From: SZUA-442 sp963759175
GTDB lineage: Bacteria > Actinomycetota > Acidimicrobiia > Spongiisociales > UBA5794
Direction of reading: 5' to 3'
NCBI GenBank assembly: GCA_963759175.1
Contig: CAVWXP010000017.1
Location: 62,001-126,000, forward strand
DNA length: 64,000 bases
The notes beneath the pieces were generated by a model. It was not told where the DNA came from, made no database searches, and was given only the letters and a program-made list of their open reading frames with translations. A program made the position numbers and the translations under genes. How positions within the stretch are numbered: the first letter of the stretch is position 1; the number at the start of each line of letters is the position of its first letter. Below are positions 26,458 to 36,514 of the stretch, piece by piece.

Positions 26458-27177
26458 GTGGACACCCTCATCATCGCCGTGGTCTTCGGCGTGACCGCAG
26501 CAGCTGCCCTCGTGCAGGGCACGGTCGGTGTCGGATTCGCCATGGTCGCCGTACCGGTGACGTCGCTCATCGCCCCTGAGCTGGCTCCGGTTCCCCAACT
26601 CCTCATCGTCCTGCCGCTCACGATCTCCATGGCATGGAGGGAGCGCCATGCCATGGACCTGACGGGCGTCGGCTGGATCATCGCGGGTCGATTCCCCGGA
26701 GCGGCGATCGGGGTCGCTCTCCTCGCCGTTGCCACCCAGCGAACGCTGGACATCTTCATCGGCTGTGTAGTGCTCATTGCCGTGGCCGTCATCTCATCCG
26801 GATACCGGGTGCACCGGAACCCGGTCACGAAGTTCGCTGCCGGGGTAGGGGCAGGGACGACGGGACTGGTCGCCTCGATGGGCGGACCCCCGATCGCCCT
26901 GATCTACAGCGACGACGAAGCAGCGACGATTCGTTCGACACTCGCAGCGGTCTTCACAATCGGCGTGACGATCTCCACCATCGTGCGCTTCGGCACGGGG
27001 AATGTGACGACGCAGGACCTCACGACCTCGCTCGTCCTGTTCCCTGCGGTGGTGATCGGCTACGCGGTGTCGGTACGGGTCAAGGACGCCGTGCCCAGGG
27101 ACACCGTGCGTTCGGCGATCCTCGTCGTGTCGGCCGTGGCGGGCGTGCTCCTGCTCGTACGGGCCGCCTGGGGATGA
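26458..27177 (+). CDS. TauE/SafE-family anion permease
   Basis: A 239-residue polytopic protein with seven or eight helices and the two family repeats: FGVTAAAALVQGTVGVGFAMV near the N-terminus and KFAAGVGAGTTGLVASMGGPP in the middle. TauE/SafE proteins export sulfite, sulfoacetate or related anions. The presence of a sulfide-oxidation operon elsewhere in the window makes sulfur anions plausible, but the gene is 22 kb away and lacks the shared operator. GTG start. Confidence 0.85.
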   Translation: MDTLIIAVVFGVTAAAALVQGTVGVGFAMVAVPVTSLIAPELAPVPQLLIVLPLTISMAWRERHAMDLTGVGWIIAGRFPGAAIGVALLAVATQRTLDIFIGCVVLIAVAVISSGYRVHRNPVTKFAAGVGAGTTGLVASMGGPPIALIYSDDEAATIRSTLAAVFTIGVTISTIVRFGTGNVTTQDLTTSLVLFPAVVIGYAVSVRVKDAVPRDTVRSAILVVSAVAGVLLLVRAAWG

Positions 27178-27732
27178 TCAGCCGGTCGCCCCGGTGTCGA
27201 ACGAGTCCCAGATCTCACCGACGGCGCTAGCCAGCTGACCCAATGCCCAGAAGAGGATCAACGCCATGGTGATCAGGACGACCGCGGTCAACAGGCCACG
27301 AATCCATCCTCCCCAGCCCGATGTCGCATGGCGGACCGCGTCGACGGCGTCTGCGACGATGCCGCCCGATCGCTCCGGAACCGCAACCGTTTCGTCGGTC
27401 CGAGCCCGGGATTGCGCAGGCGCAACACCATCGTGTTCGAAGGTCGAAGGCCCAGCCGCACCGACCATGTCGGTATCACCCTGTGAACCGCTGAGCGACG
27501 GTTCCTCCTGCTCGCCCGCCGACGGACGTTGGCTTCTCAGCTCGTCTGCATCGATGTCGAGCACCCGGGCGAGGTCGTCGATGATTCCGATGGCTGGCGC
27601 GACCTCGCCTCGTTCCCATCGTCGCACCGATGCCGACGATCGGCCCACGGCGGCGGCGAGTTGGCCCAGTGACATGCCCTTTGCGAGCCGTGCCTCGCGA
27701 ATCATGCGACCCATCGCCAGCGTGTCCGTCAT
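27178..27732 (-). CDS. XRE-type helix-turn-helix protein with C-terminal membrane anchor
   Basis: A 184-residue protein. Residues 8-60 are an XRE helix-turn-helix (IREARLAKGMSLGQLAAAVG ... SVRRWERGEVAP), followed by an acidic, disordered linker and one transmembrane helix (LLTAVVLITMALILFWALG, about 150-168). A membrane-tethered DNA-binding protein resembles the RodZ layout, but no RodZ-specific sequence is seen. TAGTCT ends 7 nt before the ATG. It is tail-to-tail with the TauE gene with no gap. Confidence 0.8.
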   Translation of the reverse strand: MTDTLAMGRMIREARLAKGMSLGQLAAAVGRSSASVRRWERGEVAPAIGIIDDLARVLDIDADELRSQRPSAGEQEEPSLSGSQGDTDMVGAAGPSTFEHDGVAPAQSRARTDETVAVPERSGGIVADAVDAVRHATSGWGGWIRGLLTAVVLITMALILFWALGQLASAVGEIWDSFDTGATG

Positions 27733-27809
27733 GGGGCGGAGACTATCCCGTCGAGCCCAGATCACGCTGAAACCCACGCTGTAGGATGGAGCCGAGGGAA
27801 AGGACACCC

Positions 27810-29624
<1,815 letters not shown>

Positions 29625-29634
29625 TCACAGCCTC

Positions 29635-29687
29635 CGTTCTTGCGTACATAGCGTTCACACTGGATGAACGCCATGTACGCAAGAACG
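29635..29687. terminator. 53-nt near-perfect hairpin between fadD and tRNA-Sec
   Basis: The arms CGTTCTTGCGTACAT and ATGTACGCAAGAACG (15 bp) are followed, after one mismatch, by GCGTTCA/TGAACGC (7 bp), closing a 7-nt loop. There is no T tract on either side. Its place between two convergent genes fits a bidirectional terminator or mRNA 3'-end stabiliser. Confidence 0.7.
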
Positions 29688-29693
29688 CAGGCT

Positions 29694-29788
29694 TGGCGGA
29701 GGCGGACGGGAATCGAACCCGCCAGGGAGCTTGCACCCCCTCGTCGGTTTTGAAGACCGCGGTGCCCACCAGGCGCACGGACGCCTCC
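29694..29788 (-). tRNA. selC: tRNA-Sec, anticodon UCA
   Basis: On the minus strand the 95-nt gene reads 5' GGAGGCGUCC..., with anticodon loop CUUCAAA (anticodon UCA, which reads UGA). It has a long variable arm, a standard T-arm (GGGUUCGAUUC) and an encoded CCA end. Length, long extra arm and extended D-stem are the hallmarks of selenocysteine tRNA; the eighth acceptor pair is a U.C mismatch. It is charged with serine, converted by SelA using selenophosphate, and delivered to UGA by SelB; neither gene is in this window. The SelD at 52658 contains such a UGA. Confidence 0.93.
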
Positions 29789-29816
29789 GTGCGGGAGCGT
29801 ACCGAGGGCGGTTCGT

Positions 29817-31178
29817 CTAGCTGGCTGCCCGGGAGGAGTCCTTCGTGGCTGCGACGAACGCTGCGTAGTCGGCGTCGTTCTGATCGGCGTACGCATGTGC
29901 GAACTCGGTCACGGCTTCGGCAAAGACGTCGCCCGAGCCCATGTATCCCGACAACATCACCGCATCGCCCGAGCGGGCGTGGGACTGGGCCAGCGTCCAC
30001 GCACATCCCCGTGCATAGGCTCGAAGCTCGTCCGGATCGAGATCCGCCACCTCCACCGAGGCCTTCATGTCCTTGAGCTGGCGTATGTAGTAGTGGTTGC
30101 CACGTTCGCTCGTCAGCCAGCCGAGGAAGATGTCGCTGTTGGTCTGCATGAGTCGCTGACCCTCGACCACACGCCTTCCGGGATGGTCGTATGCGCTGGC
30201 AGGGAAGTGACCCTCGAGCGCGGACGCACCTGCCTCCTTCACCTGGAGGAAGAGCGGGTCCGCCTCGTCGCGACCCTCGAGGAGGATGATGAAGCACCTT
30301 GTGCCGACACTCCCCACGCCCACGACCTTGAGCGCCATGTCGATCGGTGTGAACCTCCTGGCGATCACGGCGATGTTGTCAGGGAGGGTGCTGATGTACT
30401 GCTGGAAGTGGTCGTCGATGAGGGCCTTGGCACGTGAGGGGTCGTAGACGTCTGCCATGGATCGCAACGGGACGACCCACGGTGCGTCGTCGATGATGCG
30501 ATAGCGGCCGTCGACCTTCTCGGCCAGCTTCGACAGGACGTGGCGGGAGTCCTTCCGCTTCGCCTTGTCGGCCTTCTTGCTCGCCTCCTTCGCACGCTTC
30601 TTCATGCCGGCCTCGCCGAGCCGTTCCAGGAGGCGATCTGCGGAGATCTGGGCGTACCAGACATCGAGGAGGCCCTGGGCAGCGAACTGCGCCATGGCGT
30701 CGCGATAGGCACGCACGCAATCCAGGGTGCACTCCTCGCGGTCTCGTTCGTCGAAGCCGTTGTCCGCCGCGGCGATGGCGAAGGACGTTGCGAGGCGCTT
30801 CAGGTCCCATTCGAAGGATGCGGGGAGGGTCTCGTCGAAGTCGTTGGTGTCGAAAACGAGCTCGCGCTCGGGGGATCCATACCAGCCGAAGTTCGAGAGG
30901 TGGGCATCACCACTCGCCTGCACCATCAGGTTGGTCGTCGCGGTGCCAGCGAGGTCCGACGCCATCAACTTCGCCCCTGCCCGGTAGAAGGCGAAGGCGT
31001 CCTCGGACATACGCTCGTGGCGAACGGGAACCAATCCCTCGATCCGCCCGACATCCTGACCGAGCAGGGTCGCCACGGGATCGACGTCCGGCGAGCGCTC
31101 GAACCGCCCGTGGGTGGACCTGGGAACCTGCTTGCGCAACCGCTGGCCGGCTTGGTAACGCTCCTCGACACTCGCCAT
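29817..31178 (-). CDS. DUF2252 family protein
   Basis: A 453-residue protein with the DUF2252 pattern: FYRAGAKLMASDLAGT, then VQASGDAHLSNFGWYGSPE and DFDETLPASFEWDLKRLATS. The GDxHLxNFG and DxxDxDE-like positions resemble the catalytic loop of aminoglycoside phosphotransferase-type kinases, so a small-molecule kinase activity is plausible but unproven. The GAGAGGGG ribosome site precedes the ATG. The stop codon is 29 bp from the tRNA-Sec gene on the same strand. Confidence 0.88.
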   Translation of the reverse strand: MASVEERYQAGQRLRKQVPRSTHGRFERSPDVDPVATLLGQDVGRIEGLVPVRHERMSEDAFAFYRAGAKLMASDLAGTATTNLMVQASGDAHLSNFGWYGSPERELVFDTNDFDETLPASFEWDLKRLATSFAIAAADNGFDERDREECTLDCVRAYRDAMAQFAAQGLLDVWYAQISADRLLERLGEAGMKKRAKEASKKADKAKRKDSRHVLSKLAEKVDGRYRIIDDAPWVVPLRSMADVYDPSRAKALIDDHFQQYISTLPDNIAVIARRFTPIDMALKVVGVGSVGTRCFIILLEGRDEADPLFLQVKEAGASALEGHFPASAYDHPGRRVVEGQRLMQTNSDIFLGWLTSERGNHYYIRQLKDMKASVEVADLDPDELRAYARGCAWTLAQSHARSGDAVMLSGYMGSGDVFAEAVTEFAHAYADQNDADYAAFVAATKDSSRAAS

Positions 31179-31271
31179 GGCGATCCCCTCTCCTCAACGC
31201 CGGGACCATCCTACGAGGACGCAACGCCCGCTGCCCGGGTCGCGTCGCGTCGGCCGCCTAGGATCCTCGTC

Positions 31272-31703
31272 ATGGCCACTCCCGTCCAGATCACCTTCGA
31301 TGCCCACGATCCCATGGAACAGGCCACGTTCTGGAGCGCGGCCCTGGGATACGTCGTGCAACCCCCACCCGAGGGGTACGACACATGGGAGGCATTCGCC
31401 GCCGATGTGGGGATTCCCCTGTCCGAGATGGGCGGTCTCGCGGCAGCCGTCGACCCCGAAGGGAAGGGTCCGCGCATCCTGTTCCAGCGGGTGCCGGAGG
31501 GCAAGACCGTGAAGAACCGGGTCCATCTCGACGTCAACGTCACGACTCCGGACATTCCCGCAGCGGATCGGCGATCGCTCATCGATACCGAGGCAGACCG
31601 CCTGGTCGCGTTGGGGGCGACCCGAGTGAAGGACCACGAATCGCACGGCGACACGTGGACCGTCATGCAGGATCCCGAGGGCAATGAGTTCTGCATCCAG
31701 TGA
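31272..31703 (+). CDS. VOC (glyoxalase/bleomycin resistance) superfamily protein
   Basis: A 143-residue protein of the VOC fold: QITFDAHDPMEQATFWSAALGY opens the first beta-alpha-beta module, RVHLDVNV begins the second, and TVMQDPEGNEFCI closes it. His and Glu positions fit the metal site in part. The DUF3995-like short form is common in actinobacteria and its substrate is unknown. TAGGAT ends 7 nt before the ATG and supports this start over the long upstream frame. Confidence 0.85.
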   Translation: MATPVQITFDAHDPMEQATFWSAALGYVVQPPPEGYDTWEAFAADVGIPLSEMGGLAAAVDPEGKGPRILFQRVPEGKTVKNRVHLDVNVTTPDIPAADRRSLIDTEADRLVALGATRVKDHESHGDTWTVMQDPEGNEFCIQ

Positions 31704-31763
31704 TGTCGAGGTCCCGTCGGGGCTCGGTTACACTCTCCACGTTCCCGATGACTGAGGATGAAC

Positions 31764-32072
31764 ATGGCAGACCCAAGTCTGATGGTGTGGATCGATCAAG
31801 ATCTCTGCACTGGTGACGGCATCTGTGAGGAGATCGCACCAGACGTCTTCCAGGGCCGCGACGACGGTCTCTGGGTCGTGAAGGAAACCTCCTCCAACTG
31901 GGGCGCCGACATCGTGTTCGACGGTGAAGCAGCGCCCGATGGTGCTCGTGGCGTTGCCAGAGTGCCGGATGCGCAGATCGACATCGTCGTCGAAGCCGCA
32001 GAGGAATGCCCCGGCGAGTGCATCATGATCGAGCCCTTCGACGCTGACACCTTCGCCAAGCGCGGCGCCTGA
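31764..32072 (+). CDS. Ferredoxin, probable [3Fe-4S] type
   Basis: A 102-residue acidic ferredoxin. Cluster ligands are in DLCTGDGICEEIAPDVF (C-x5-C) and ECPGECIMIE (C-P-x2-C), the pattern of single-cluster [3Fe-4S] ferredoxins that feed cytochrome P450s and other oxygenases. Between them is a 50-residue insertion. No P450 gene is near. GAGGA lies 5 nt before the ATG at 31764, favouring it over the ATG at 31758. Confidence 0.85.
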   Translation: MADPSLMVWIDQDLCTGDGICEEIAPDVFQGRDDGLWVVKETSSNWGADIVFDGEAAPDGARGVARVPDAQIDIVVEAAEECPGECIMIEPFDADTFAKRGA

Positions 32073-32100
32073 CCACGCAGGTCAACGGCGAAGCCACGGC

Positions 32101-32532
32101 TCACCCCGTGATGTAGCTCTCGAGCTGTGCGATGAGGAATCGTTGTTCGGCTATCACGGCGAGCACGACATCGCCGATGGAGATGACTCCCACGAGTTCG
32201 CCGTCGACGACGACGGGAAGGTGCCGGAATCGATTGTCCGTCATGAGTTCCATGCACTCGGTGACCGAGGCGTCCGGGCCGACGGTGACGGGATCGGGTG
32301 TCATGATCTCGGCGACGGACATCTCCTTGGATCCGAACCCGGCAAGGATGACCTTGCGGGCGTAGTCGCGCTCGGAGAGGATCCCGACGATCCTGCCGTG
32401 GTCGACGACGACGAGGGCACCGACGTTCTTGTCGGCCATGATCTCGAGGGCCTCGTAGACCGATGCATCGGGTACGACGCACCACGTCTCGGACCCCTTG
32501 TCCTGGAGGATGTGACCGACGTTCTTTGCCAT
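32101..32532 (-). CDS. Tandem CBS-domain protein
   Basis: A 143-residue stand-alone CBS pair: PDASVYEALEIMADKNVGALVVVD, HGRIVGILSERDYARKVIL, AEIMTPDPVTVGPDASV and FRHLPVVVDGELVGVISIGDVV. Proteins of this type bind adenine nucleotides or NAD and act as dimeric sensors; many actinobacteria encode hypoxia-induced relatives. It is similar in layout to the CBS protein at 16378 but has a longer C-terminal helix. Confidence 0.87.
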   Translation of the reverse strand: MAKNVGHILQDKGSETWCVVPDASVYEALEIMADKNVGALVVVDHGRIVGILSERDYARKVILAGFGSKEMSVAEIMTPDPVTVGPDASVTECMELMTDNRFRHLPVVVDGELVGVISIGDVVLAVIAEQRFLIAQLESYITG

Positions 32533-32589
32533 GATGGGTCCAACCTACCAATCCGAACCCCGACCATGTCGTGCAATGTTCGTGAGAGG

Positions 32590-32628
32590 TACGATGGCGC
32601 GATGACGCCGGAGCGCAGTCGTGGGTGA
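32590..32628 (+). promoter_or_regulatory. Leaderless promoter and 8-codon upstream ORF of the crotonase-family gene
   Basis: TACGAT (32590-32595) ends 6 nt before an ATG at 32602. That ATG opens MTPERSRG and stops with TGA at 32626-32628, overlapping the GTG start (32621) of the main gene in another frame. A 16-bp block GTACGATGGCGCGATG is identical to that before gpsA at 44038. Confidence 0.5.
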
Positions 32629-33385
32629 GTTCATCTCGGTCGACCTCGGGGATGACATCGCGACGATCACCCTCGACCGTCCGGAGCGCCGCAATGCATT
32701 GACGCTCACGATGCTGCGCGACCTGATGGCGGCGACCGCCACCGTCGCCGCATCCGAGGCACGGGTCGTGATCCTGCGGGGCGCCGGAAAGGGCTTCACG
32801 GCCGGCATGGACCTCGCGACGTTCGCGCACGGTCCCCTGATGGACGCAGACCCAGATCGGCGGTACGACGCAGCGCATCTCGGCCGGGCGATGATCGACG
32901 CCCTCGCATCGATACCGCAAGTGTCGATCGCTGCCCTGCACGGACATGTCGTCGGTGGGGGCGTGGTGCTCGCCGCCGCGTGTGATCTGCGCATCGCCGA
33001 CGAGGCGACGACGTTCTCCATCCCCGAGATCGACGTCGGCATCCCCCTCGCCTGGGGAGGACTCGAGCGATTGGTCGCCGAGATCGGCCCGTCACGGACC
33101 AAGGAGATCGTCATGACGGGCCGCCGGTTCGCGGCAGCCGAGGCACATGCGTGGGGCCTCGTGAATACCGTCGTCCCCCACGGTGACAGCCTCGAAGCGG
33201 CCATGGCCCTCGCTTCCGTCATCGCCGCCAAGGCGCGATTCCCCATCACGACGACGAAGCGCCATATCGCCGAGATCGTTGCGGGGGATGCAACGCGGGA
33301 TGATGCACTCGGCCTGGTGGCGGCGATCGAGGACCCGGAAGCCGCAGCGCTGCGGGCCGCCTACCTCACCCGATTCACCAAGTAG
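32621..33385 (+). CDS. Enoyl-CoA hydratase/isomerase (crotonase) family protein
   Basis: A 254-residue crotonase: ATITLDRPERRNALT at the start, oxyanion-hole GKGFTAGMDLATF and HGHVVGGGVVLAAACDLRIA, and PEIDVGIPLAWGGLERL. Of the two catalytic glutamates of true hydratases, the one in the PEI motif is present. The one expected in GGGxEL is replaced by Val, so it may be an isomerase, hydrolase or other crotonase. The GTG start is unusual in lacking a ribosome site and in being overlapped by the short upstream ORF. Confidence 0.82.
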   Translation: MGEFISVDLGDDIATITLDRPERRNALTLTMLRDLMAATATVAASEARVVILRGAGKGFTAGMDLATFAHGPLMDADPDRRYDAAHLGRAMIDALASIPQVSIAALHGHVVGGGVVLAAACDLRIADEATTFSIPEIDVGIPLAWGGLERLVAEIGPSRTKEIVMTGRRFAAAEAHAWGLVNTVVPHGDSLEAAMALASVIAAKARFPITTTKRHIAEIVAGDATRDDALGLVAAIEDPEAAALRAAYLTRFTK

Positions 33386-33433
33386 CCCGAACGAGCCTGT
33401 CGACCGCGCACCGCAGACCTACACTCGCCTTTC

Positions 33434-34717
33434 GTGTCGACACGCATCAGACGCTCACTCATCTTCGGACTCGTCGTCGCAGGCGTCCTGGGTCTTGCCG
33501 CCCCGGCCCTCGCCGAGGGCGAGGCCATCAAGGGTCGACTCGTCGCCGTGTTCGCCCAGGAACGCAGCCCTGTCGCGGGCGTCATCGTCGAGGTCAGCCA
33601 GGACGGGACCGCCGTCGGTTCATCGGTATCGGATGCCGACGGCAGCTGGATCGTCGCCGTGCCGGGGCCAGGGACATACCAGGCACGGATCGATGAGTCG
33701 ACGCTGCCAGAGGGCGTTGCGCTGACGGACCCGGACGCGGCTGCGCTATCGGAGATCGCAGTACGCGAAGGCGAGGAGAAGACCGTCATCTTCCGCCTCG
33801 GCGAGGGCACGACCTCGTCGGTGTCGCTGTACCAGCGGCTCGGGTCACTCACGGTGCTGGGCCTCAAGCTCGGTGCCATCATCGCCCTCGCCGCCGTGGG
33901 GCTGTCACTCGTGTTCGCCGTCACGGGACTCGTCAACTTCGCCCACGGCGAGATCGTCACCCTGGGTGCCGTCGTCGCGTACTTCTTCCACGCGAGTCCG
34001 GTGGGACCGGGTTGGCCCCTGGCGTTGGCGGCGATACCTGCTGTGATCGCGGGTGGCCTCTTCGGATGGGTCCAGGAGAAGGGGATCTGGAAGCCCCTGC
34101 GCGATCGCAGGACCAGCCTCATCGCGATGATGGTGGTGTCGATCGGATTCGCCTTCGCCATGCGGAACCTCATCCTCATCGTCTTCGATGGTGAACCACG
34201 TGCCTTCCCGGACTTCGCCGGCCAGGCGGTCACACAGATCCTCGGCATCCCGATCGTCCCGAAGCACCTGTTCACGATCGGGGCATCGCTGGTCATCCTC
34301 CTCGGCGTGGGGCTCTTCCTCCAGCGGACCCGCCAGGGAACGGCCATGCGCGCGGTAGCGGACAACAAGGACCTGGCGGAGTCCTCAGGTATCGATGTCA
34401 ACCAGATCATCGCCGTGACCTGGGTGATGGCCGGCACGCTCGGGGCGGTGGCCGGCGTGCTCTTCGGTCTTACCGAGACCGTCCAGTGGGACATGGGATT
34501 CAAGCTGTTGCTCTTGATCTTCGCCGCCGTCGTCCTCGGCGGTCTGGGCACCACCTACGGTGCGGTTCTCGGGGCGTTCGTCGTGGGTCTGGCCGTCGAG
34601 TTGTCCACGTTCTTCGTCCCGAGTGAACTGAAGACCGCCGTCGGGCTCATCGTGTTGATCGTCATGCTGTTGATCCGCCCGCAGGGACTCCTGGGTTCGA
34701 GAGAGAGGATCGGCTGA
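33434..34717 (+). CDS. livH: Branched-chain amino acid ABC transporter permease LivH with N-terminal extracytoplasmic domain
   Basis: A 427-residue protein. Residues 1-28 are a signal peptide (SLIFGLVVAGVLGLAAPALA). About 30-125 form a beta-sandwich like carboxypeptidase regulatory/transthyretin domains (VAGVIVEVSQDGTAVGSSVS, then DGSWIVAVPGPGTYQARID). The remainder is a LivH permease with GLSLVFAVTGLVNFAHGEIV. LivH alone is usually about 300 residues, so this is a fusion. It would form the membrane channel with LivM; the added domain faces the exterior and may contact the substrate-binding protein. TACACT ends 8 nt before the GTG. Confidence 0.88.
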   Translation: MSTRIRRSLIFGLVVAGVLGLAAPALAEGEAIKGRLVAVFAQERSPVAGVIVEVSQDGTAVGSSVSDADGSWIVAVPGPGTYQARIDESTLPEGVALTDPDAAALSEIAVREGEEKTVIFRLGEGTTSSVSLYQRLGSLTVLGLKLGAIIALAAVGLSLVFAVTGLVNFAHGEIVTLGAVVAYFFHASPVGPGWPLALAAIPAVIAGGLFGWVQEKGIWKPLRDRRTSLIAMMVVSIGFAFAMRNLILIVFDGEPRAFPDFAGQAVTQILGIPIVPKHLFTIGASLVILLGVGLFLQRTRQGTAMRAVADNKDLAESSGIDVNQIIAVTWVMAGTLGAVAGVLFGLTETVQWDMGFKLLLLIFAAVVLGGLGTTYGAVLGAFVVGLAVELSTFFVPSELKTAVGLIVLIVMLLIRPQGLLGSRERIG

Positions 34718-35709
34718 TGGATTGGCTCGGCGTCCTCACCGATGGCATTCTCGCCGTGATCGGCCCCTTCACGGCCGCCTACGCCCTCTCCGCGATCGGT
34801 CTGAATCTCCAGTTCGGCTACGGCGGATTGCTCAACTTCGGCCACGTCGCGTTCATGATGGTCGGTGCCTACGGAACCGCCATCACCGTCGAGGCTGGAG
34901 GATCGCTGTGGCTGGGGATCCTGGTCGGCGTCCTCGCGGCCGTCGTCCTCGGCCTCCTGCTTGGCATACCCACGCTGCGACTGCGCGCCGACTACCTCGC
35001 CATCACCACCATCGCTGCTGCCGAGGCACTCCGGCTGATCATCCGGTCGTCGTGGGCCGAACCCCTGACCAACGGTGTCTTCGGCATCCAAGGGTTCGCC
35101 GATTCGTTCTTCGCCCTGAACCCCTTCGAGCCCGCTGCGCTCTACGGCATCGATCCCTTCCTCGTCACCGGCCGCAAACTGTGGGTCATGGTCGTCGGGT
35201 GGGGCGTCGTAGCCCTCGCGACCCTGTTCGTGCGCCGCATCATCAACAGCCCGTGGGGCCGAGCCCTCAAAGCCATCCGCGAGGACGAGGACGCCGCGGC
35301 CTCGATCGGCAAGAACGCCTTCCGGTTCAAACTCCAGGCCCTGATGATCGGTGGGGCGATCGCCGGTCTCGCCGGCATCCTGCTCGGTATCGAGCAACAG
35401 AACGTGACGCCCGACGCCTACCTGCCACAGGTGACCTTCATCCTCTACGTGATCGTGATCCTCGGCGGGGCAGCGACGATCCTCGGACCGATCGTCGGCG
35501 CCATCGTCTTCCAGTTCCTGTTCTTCACCCTCGACTCGTTCATGTCTGAGGCCCAAGCCAACGTGGACTGGGTCGGACGGCTGCTCTCCCCTTCCGACGC
35601 CGCCCAGGTGAAGTTCGTGCTCGTCGGCGTCGGCCTCATGGTGCTGATGGTGTTCCGACCCCAGGGCATCCTCGGGAATCGGGAGGAGACGTTGATCGAT
35701 GACCGCTGA
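34717..35709 (+). CDS. livM: Branched-chain amino acid ABC transporter permease LivM
   Basis: A 330-residue permease with about nine helices and family motifs LNLQFGYGGLLNFGHVAFM near the N-terminus and SPWGRALKAIREDEDAAASIG, the cytoplasmic coupling loop, near residue 190. Its ATG overlaps the livH stop (TGATG) and livG overlaps its end by 11 bp, so the four transporter genes are translationally coupled. Confidence 0.93.
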   Translation: MDWLGVLTDGILAVIGPFTAAYALSAIGLNLQFGYGGLLNFGHVAFMMVGAYGTAITVEAGGSLWLGILVGVLAAVVLGLLLGIPTLRLRADYLAITTIAAAEALRLIIRSSWAEPLTNGVFGIQGFADSFFALNPFEPAALYGIDPFLVTGRKLWVMVVGWGVVALATLFVRRIINSPWGRALKAIREDEDAAASIGKNAFRFKLQALMIGGAIAGLAGILLGIEQQNVTPDAYLPQVTFILYVIVILGGAATILGPIVGAIVFQFLFFTLDSFMSEAQANVDWVGRLLSPSDAAQVKFVLVGVGLMVLMVFRPQGILGNREETLIDDR

Positions 35710-36514
35710 CCACACCCCCATGGCCACCCCCGGGTCCGTCAAGCCCGACCCTGTGCTCGTGGTCGACGCGATGCAGCGTTCGTTCGGGGGTATCCACGCC
35801 GTCGACGTGGAACACCTCGAGATCCAGCGCAACACGATCACGTCCCTCATCGGACCGAACGGTGCGGGCAAGACGACACTCTTCAACCTGCTTTCGGGAT
35901 TCGACAAGCCGGATCGTGGAGCGTGGCACCTCAACGGAGGACCGCTGATCGGCATTGCGGCCCACCGAGTGGCACGCAGCGGCATGGTTCGTACGTTCCA
36001 GCTCACGCGATCGCTTGCCCGCCTCACGGTGATGGAGAACATGCTGGTCGCCAATCAGGGCAATCCCGGCGAGGGCTTGCGCGGTGCGCTGCTCGGAACA
36101 TGGAAGGCATCGGAGGCCGAGGCTCGAGGACGAGCCGACACGCTCCTCGACCGATTCGGCCTGACCCACATGGAGGACGAGTTCGCTGGATCCCTGTCGG
36201 GCGGTCAACGCAAGCTCCTCGAGGTCGCCCGCGCCCTCATGGTCGATCCTGAGGTCATCATGCTCGACGAGCCGATGGCAGGCGTGAACCCGGCACTGAC
36301 CCAGTCACTCCTCACCCACATCACCGGATTGCGCGACGAGGGCAAGACGGTGATCTTCATCGAACACGACATGGACGTGGTCCAGGAGATATCGGATTGG
36401 GTGGTCGTGCTCGCCGAAGGCCGCGTGATCTCCGAGGGCACACCGTCGGACATCGCCTCGGATCGCAAGGTGATCGACGCCTACCTCGGTACCCACCACG
36501 GGGAGAAGCCATGA
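35699..36514 (+). CDS. livG: Branched-chain amino acid ABC transporter ATPase LivG
   Basis: A 271-residue ABC ATPase: Walker A GPNGAGKTTLFNLLSGF, signature SLSGGQRKLLEVARALM, Walker B VIMLDEPMAGVNP and the H-loop IEHDMDVV. The insert after the Walker A (about residues 75-130) is typical of LivG. It powers import together with LivF. Confidence 0.93.
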   Translation: MTADHTPMATPGSVKPDPVLVVDAMQRSFGGIHAVDVEHLEIQRNTITSLIGPNGAGKTTLFNLLSGFDKPDRGAWHLNGGPLIGIAAHRVARSGMVRTFQLTRSLARLTVMENMLVANQGNPGEGLRGALLGTWKASEAEARGRADTLLDRFGLTHMEDEFAGSLSGGQRKLLEVARALMVDPEVIMLDEPMAGVNPALTQSLLTHITGLRDEGKTVIFIEHDMDVVQEISDWVVVLAEGRVISEGTPSDIASDRKVIDAYLGTHHGEKP

